Part shown: piece after piece, positions 6,588-9,007 of the stretch | How the letters are laid out: the number at the start of each line of letters is the position of its first letter | Position numbering within the stretch: position 1 is the first letter of the stretch | Assembly: GCA_019236035.1 (NCBI GenBank) | Contig: JAFAJU010000087.1 | Location: 1 to 9,007, forward strand | Origin: Verrucomicrobiota bacterium | Lineage (GTDB): Bacteria; Verrucomicrobiota; Verrucomicrobiia; Chthoniobacterales; JAFAMB01 | Reading direction: 5' to 3' | DNA: 9,007 bases | Position numbers and translations under genes: made by a program | The notes under the pieces: generated by a model | The model's database searches: none | What the model was told of the DNA's origin: nothing | The model's input: only the letters and a program-made list of their open reading frames with translations

Positions 6588-6868
6588 TCGCAACGCCGAA
6601 TACATCCACGGAATTGCTCGGACAGACGGTCGAAACGGCCTTCATAGACCATGTCGTAAAGTGGCAGCTTCTCTGGAAAGAGTGTCGCCGCCTGAACACG
6701 CAGATGCAGCCGCTCGATCTGGATCTCCTGGTCGGAGCAATCACTCGAAACAATCAAGACGCAAAGCCGGTCGACGCGGCGCTGAAAGTTCCGATAGGCT
6801 TCGTCGCTGAGCTCCATAATCGCGGTGGCGTTGAATACGTTTCTGGATGGTAGCCGTATATTCGCCAT
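6545..6868 (-). CDS. Small hypothetical protein with a repeat-derived tail
   Basis: A 107-residue protein that I do not recognise. Residues 1-88 look like a genuine soluble, mainly helical protein, with MELSDEAYRNFQRRVDRLCVLIV (18-40) and LFPEKLPLYDMVYEGRFDRLSEQFR (63-87). Charged and hydrophobic residues alternate as in amphipathic helices, and aromatic residues are well spaced. The plus-strand frame across the same region is less protein-like. From about residue 94 the sequence (VRTRSRASGCARS) is the translation of the palindromic repeat at 6495-6587, and the stop codon (6545-6547) lies inside the repeat. The ancestral protein probably ended near residue 88-93. There is no signal peptide or membrane segment. 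The start could also be the ATG at 6883, and no Shine-Dalgarno sequence decides between them. It sits between two minus-strand genes and may share their transcript. Confidence 0.6.
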   Translation of the reverse strand: MANIRLPSRNVFNATAIMELSDEAYRNFQRRVDRLCVLIVSSDCSDQEIQIERLHLRVQAATLFPEKLPLYDMVYEGRFDRLSEQFRGCIRRCEVRTRSRASGCARS

Positions 6869-6895
6869 TGTGCTAGCCCGCAAAAATCACGCGCT

Positions 6896-6939
6896 GGGAG
6901 ACGGCACGTCCGCATCACGACGTAGGCGAACCGTCTCGG
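6896..6939. repeat. Nested palindrome upstream of the small hypothetical gene
   Basis: GGGAGACGG (6896-6904) pairs with CCGTCTCGG (6931-6939) at seven of nine positions. Inside it, ACGTC (6906-6910) pairs perfectly with GACGT (6919-6923). It lies in the 128-base gap between the dioxygenase stop and the small gene start. It resembles the other intergenic palindromes in style but has no second copy in this window, so calling it a dispersed repeat is an inference. Confidence 0.45.
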
Positions 6940-6996
6940 TTTGCTCGGTTCTGAAGAGTGCAAAGCGGGACGCCGACTTTGTGCCACCGGGCGGGC

Positions 6997-7953
6997 TCAA
7001 AGCTCTTTGAGCTGATCTTCGATCTCCGCTCGTCGCCCTTCCAGGAAGGGTGGCAGTGCCAAGCGCTGTCCGAGCTCAGAAAGACTCTCATCGACTGCGA
7101 ATCCAGGGCCGTCGGTCGCGAGTTCGAAGAGGATTTGATTTGGTTCGCGGAAGTACAGGCTCCTGAAATAATAGCGATCAATTTCGCCGCTGTGCGGTAT
7201 ATGGAAATCTCGCAAGCGGCGCGCCCAGGCATGATGAGTTTCTTGATCGGCAACCCGAAACGCAACATGGTGAACACCCCCAGCCCCGGGACGACATGGC
7301 GCGAGATCCGGGCGAACACGAACGTGCAATTCTGCCCCGGGACCGCCGGCGGCGACTTCGTACACGTGCATATTGAATCGCGTGTCAGCCGGATCGGGGT
7401 ACCTTCGGGTCAGTCGCATCCCTAGAACCTCCGTAAGAAGTTGAGCCGTCAAATCTAATTCCGGAATGGCGAGAGTAACGGATCCCAGCCCTCTGACCTG
7501 GTATTCTGGCGGGACCGGGCTCCCCGGCCACGGAGACGACTCTCCCGCGTTTCCATCATCGACCAGACTCAGCTGCTGACCCTCGTTATCCTCGAATTCC
7601 ATGATCGCGCGCCCGTCATGTTGCTGAATTTCCGACCGTGTAACTTTCAGTTGATCGAAACGCGCGGCCCACCAACGCAAAGATTCCACTCCACCGACTC
7701 GCAGAGCGGTGCGACTGACGCTGTTGTTCCCGTGGCGTTGCCGAGGCGTATGAGCCCAATCGAAAAAAGTGAGGTCACTGCCGGGCGACCCCTTCGCGTC
7801 GGCGTAGAACAAATGATAAGCTCTGACGTCATCCTGATTGACGGTCTTTTTGACGAGCCGCATGCCGAGAACGTTCGTGTAAAACCGATAGTTGTCGTGC
7901 GCATTAGCCGTCACCGCCGTGACGTGATGGATTCCAAGTAACTCGGGTATCAT
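6997..7953 (-). CDS. VOC ring-cleaving dioxygenase, two-domain (MhqO-like)
   Basis: A 318-residue cytoplasmic protein with two VOC modules, the layout of the ring-cleaving dioxygenase/MhqO group. Related Bacillus proteins help detoxify quinones and hydroquinones. The N-terminal module starts with LLGIHHVTAVTANAHDNYRFY (His 9-10) and continues with LGMRLVKKTVNQDD. The second module has GLGSVTLAIPELDLTAQLL, then GGVHHVAFRVAD (His 228-229) and finally FRSLYFREPNQILFELATDGPGF with Glu 277. The His residues and this Glu are the expected metal ligands, so the enzyme looks intact. Length is normal. I chose the ATG at 7953, 30 bases inside a GTG-started frame, because the family begins just before GIHHVTA. 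The carboxylesterase often paired with this enzyme is absent. The actual substrate is not known. Confidence 0.9.
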   Translation of the reverse strand: MIPELLGIHHVTAVTANAHDNYRFYTNVLGMRLVKKTVNQDDVRAYHLFYADAKGSPGSDLTFFDWAHTPRQRHGNNSVSRTALRVGGVESLRWWAARFDQLKVTRSEIQQHDGRAIMEFEDNEGQQLSLVDDGNAGESSPWPGSPVPPEYQVRGLGSVTLAIPELDLTAQLLTEVLGMRLTRRYPDPADTRFNMHVYEVAAGGPGAELHVRVRPDLAPCRPGAGGVHHVAFRVADQETHHAWARRLRDFHIPHSGEIDRYYFRSLYFREPNQILFELATDGPGFAVDESLSELGQRLALPPFLEGRRAEIEDQLKEL

Positions 7954-8412
7954 AGAGATTCGCCTACGAAACTGAGAGTACACCGTTCACTATTCTGACT
8001 TTGCTTCCGTGGCAAACCGAGGCGGTGGAGGCGCCGGCGCCGGATCATCGCTGTTCAGTATTCACAATGAGGCTCGCATAGGATGGTGATGTCGCCGCAG
8101 GGACGCGCTCCTGCGGCCCAAAGCGCGTCCCTATTGCAGCCTCCGTTCAATCACAATCGTCACGTATTTGTTTCATATTCGGACTTGACTTTTGGCCATG
8201 TCCGTCTGCTGTCGTCCACAACTCCGAGCGCATCCTGCGTTGGAGCTTTTATAAAGGAAATAATTTCACATTCATATAGCCTTTTTTTGCTGTGCCCTGC
8301 AGAATTGGGGGTGTTCGCGAGGCACTAATTGGTTGAACAAGAAGGCTCGCTCTTCGTGTTGACCTACGAAACCAAAGCTTCTAACTACATTTAACCAACC
8401 TCAGAGTTAAGC
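7954..8412. other. Gene-free gap between divergent genes
   Basis: This 459-base stretch lies between the minus-strand dioxygenase and the plus-strand YHS gene and should hold both promoters. It contains one palindromic repeat (8094-8132). The 81-codon frame starting at 8083 runs out of that repeat and looks random. From about 8160 the sequence becomes more AT-rich than the surrounding genes, as expected of a promoter region. A TTGACC at 8359 has no convincing -10 partner at normal spacing. I see nothing else there. Confidence 0.6.
8094..8132. repeat. Palindromic repeat with two competing hairpins, CGCGCTCC family
   Basis: AGGGACGCGCT (8099-8109) pairs perfectly with AGCGCGTCCCT (8122-8132), closing a 12-base loop. 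Alternatively GCCGCAGG (8094-8101) pairs perfectly with CCTGCGGC (8110-8117). The two folds share bases 8099-8101, so they exclude each other at the stem base. The left arm matches 6498-6515 at 15 of 18 positions. It is 280 bases upstream of the YHS gene and 140 bases upstream of the dioxygenase start. Confidence 0.7.
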
Positions 8413-9003
8413 ATGAAAAAGTTCCCATACTCGTTGACCGTGGCGCTTGTTGCCGCGGTGGTCCTAGTCGCTACGCCAAAGGTAGCGCCTGCGGCTGGCC
8501 AACAATGGCCGGAGTCCGCGAATACCGGCCTTGAAAAAGATCAAATGCTCTTGGCCCAGGCTGAGACATCGGCGCATAAGAGGACCAAGAAACCTTTAGT
8601 TAACGTCGATGAGCATGGCGTCATTCTAAAAGGATATGATGCGGTCGCTTACTTCAAACAAAGCAAGGCCGTCAAAGGTGATCCGAAGTATGCGAGCAGT
8701 TACGAAGGCGCCACTTACTACTTTGCCTCAGCACAGGATAAGTCTGAGTTCGACAAGGCTCCCGCCAAATACGCACCTCAATACGGAGGTTTTTGTGCTA
8801 ACTCTATGAGGAAACGTAGAATTGGCGACATCGATCCTAATGCGTTTTTCATTTATAAAGGGAAGCTTTACGTGTGCACAAATGACACGGGGTTGAAAGA
8901 GTTCAAAGCGAAACCCGATGAAAACATTGACGCAGCTGACAAAAACTGGGAATTTTATAAGGTACCGTCAAATCCCGGGTTCAGACGGTATCTCGGAGGC
9001 TGA
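8413..9003 (+). CDS. Secreted YHS-domain protein
   Basis: A 196-residue exported protein. The N-terminus is a classic signal peptide: MKK, a hydrophobic core (about 7-20) and a likely cleavage after APAA (25-28). A polar linker (about 29-60) is followed by a YHS domain. Key stretches are VILKGYDAVAYF (70-81), VKGDPKYASSYEGATYYFAS (87-106), the helix DKSEFDKAPAKYAPQYGGFCA (109-129) and IDPNAFFIYKGKLYV (140-154), ending with the family's AADKNW (174-179). YHS domains are thought to bind metal, with the Cys in YGGFC a candidate ligand; secreted members are poorly characterised. CANSMRKRR after the motif is more basic than I would expect for the family. The short C-terminal tail after ADKNW (FYKVPSNPGFRRYLGG) extends past the domain. 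No strong Shine-Dalgarno sequence precedes the ATG, but the signal peptide fixes the start. No partner gene is visible. Confidence 0.9.
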   Translation: MKKFPYSLTVALVAAVVLVATPKVAPAAGQQWPESANTGLEKDQMLLAQAETSAHKRTKKPLVNVDEHGVILKGYDAVAYFKQSKAVKGDPKYASSYEGATYYFASAQDKSEFDKAPAKYAPQYGGFCANSMRKRRIGDIDPNAFFIYKGKLYVCTNDTGLKEFKAKPDENIDAADKNWEFYKVPSNPGFRRYLGG

Positions 9004-9007
9004 GCTG

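Noticed and set aside
6614..6853. 79-codon plus-strand frame opposite the small hypothetical gene
   Set aside because: Reverse frame of the more protein-like minus-strand gene. It has no start signal and no recognisable domain.
8083..8328. 81-codon plus-strand frame in the last gap
   Set aside because: It starts at the edge of the palindromic repeat, and its product has no domain character or ribosome binding site.
8359..8391. Possible sigma70 promoter for the YHS gene (TTGACC as -35)
   Set aside because: The hexamer at 17-base spacing (TAACTA) matches only two positions of TATAAT, and the better TACATT is 21 bases away. Too weak to call.

Overview
This is a bacterial chromosomal segment of medium-to-high GC with nine supported protein genes. 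It has no rRNA, tRNA, CRISPR array or transposase. Shine-Dalgarno signals are weak or absent before most genes, and the intergenic gaps are filled with several kinds of GC-rich palindromic repeat. That combination, with a soil-type gene content (acetamidase/formamidase, chromate transporter, ECF sigma factor with a DGPF partner, ring-cleaving dioxygenase), suggests a soil bacterium, perhaps of the Verrucomicrobia. The phylum is an inference from repeat style and gene content; no marker gene is present to prove it.

Layout: a PhnB-like VOC protein (46-540, minus) is separated by a repeat-rich gap (541-1009) from a plus-strand run: acetamidase/formamidase (1010-1924), chromate transporter ChrA (2062-3237), a YCII/DGPF protein (3463-3870) and an ECF sigma factor with a long C-terminal extension (3876-5216). 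A minus-strand run converges on the sigma gene: an HlyD/EmrA-type membrane fusion protein (5247-6422), a small unknown protein (6545-6868) and a two-domain VOC ring-cleaving dioxygenase (6997-7953). After a second repeat-bearing gap, a secreted YHS-domain protein (8413-9003, plus) closes the window.

The only clear functional pair is DGPF protein plus sigma factor, the arrangement known for ECF42-type sigma factors. The other genes are plausible detoxification or stress functions (quinone or aromatic turnover, anion and drug efflux), but nothing here proves they form one regulon.

The most unusual content is outside the genes. A 30-bp sequence occurs at 672-701 and 5166-5195 (29 of 30 identical). 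In each copy it runs into a long hairpin whose stem sequence is unrelated between copies, so the fold is kept and the sequence is not. The second copy forms the 3' end of the sigma gene, with the sigma stop codon in the hairpin loop. A second repeat type (913-936, 3302-3325) ends in a conserved TGTTACAATG, which resembles an extended -10 promoter and points at a downstream gene in both cases. A third type (6495-6587, 8094-8132) shares a CGCGCTCC core, and one copy encodes the C-terminal tail of the small unknown protein.
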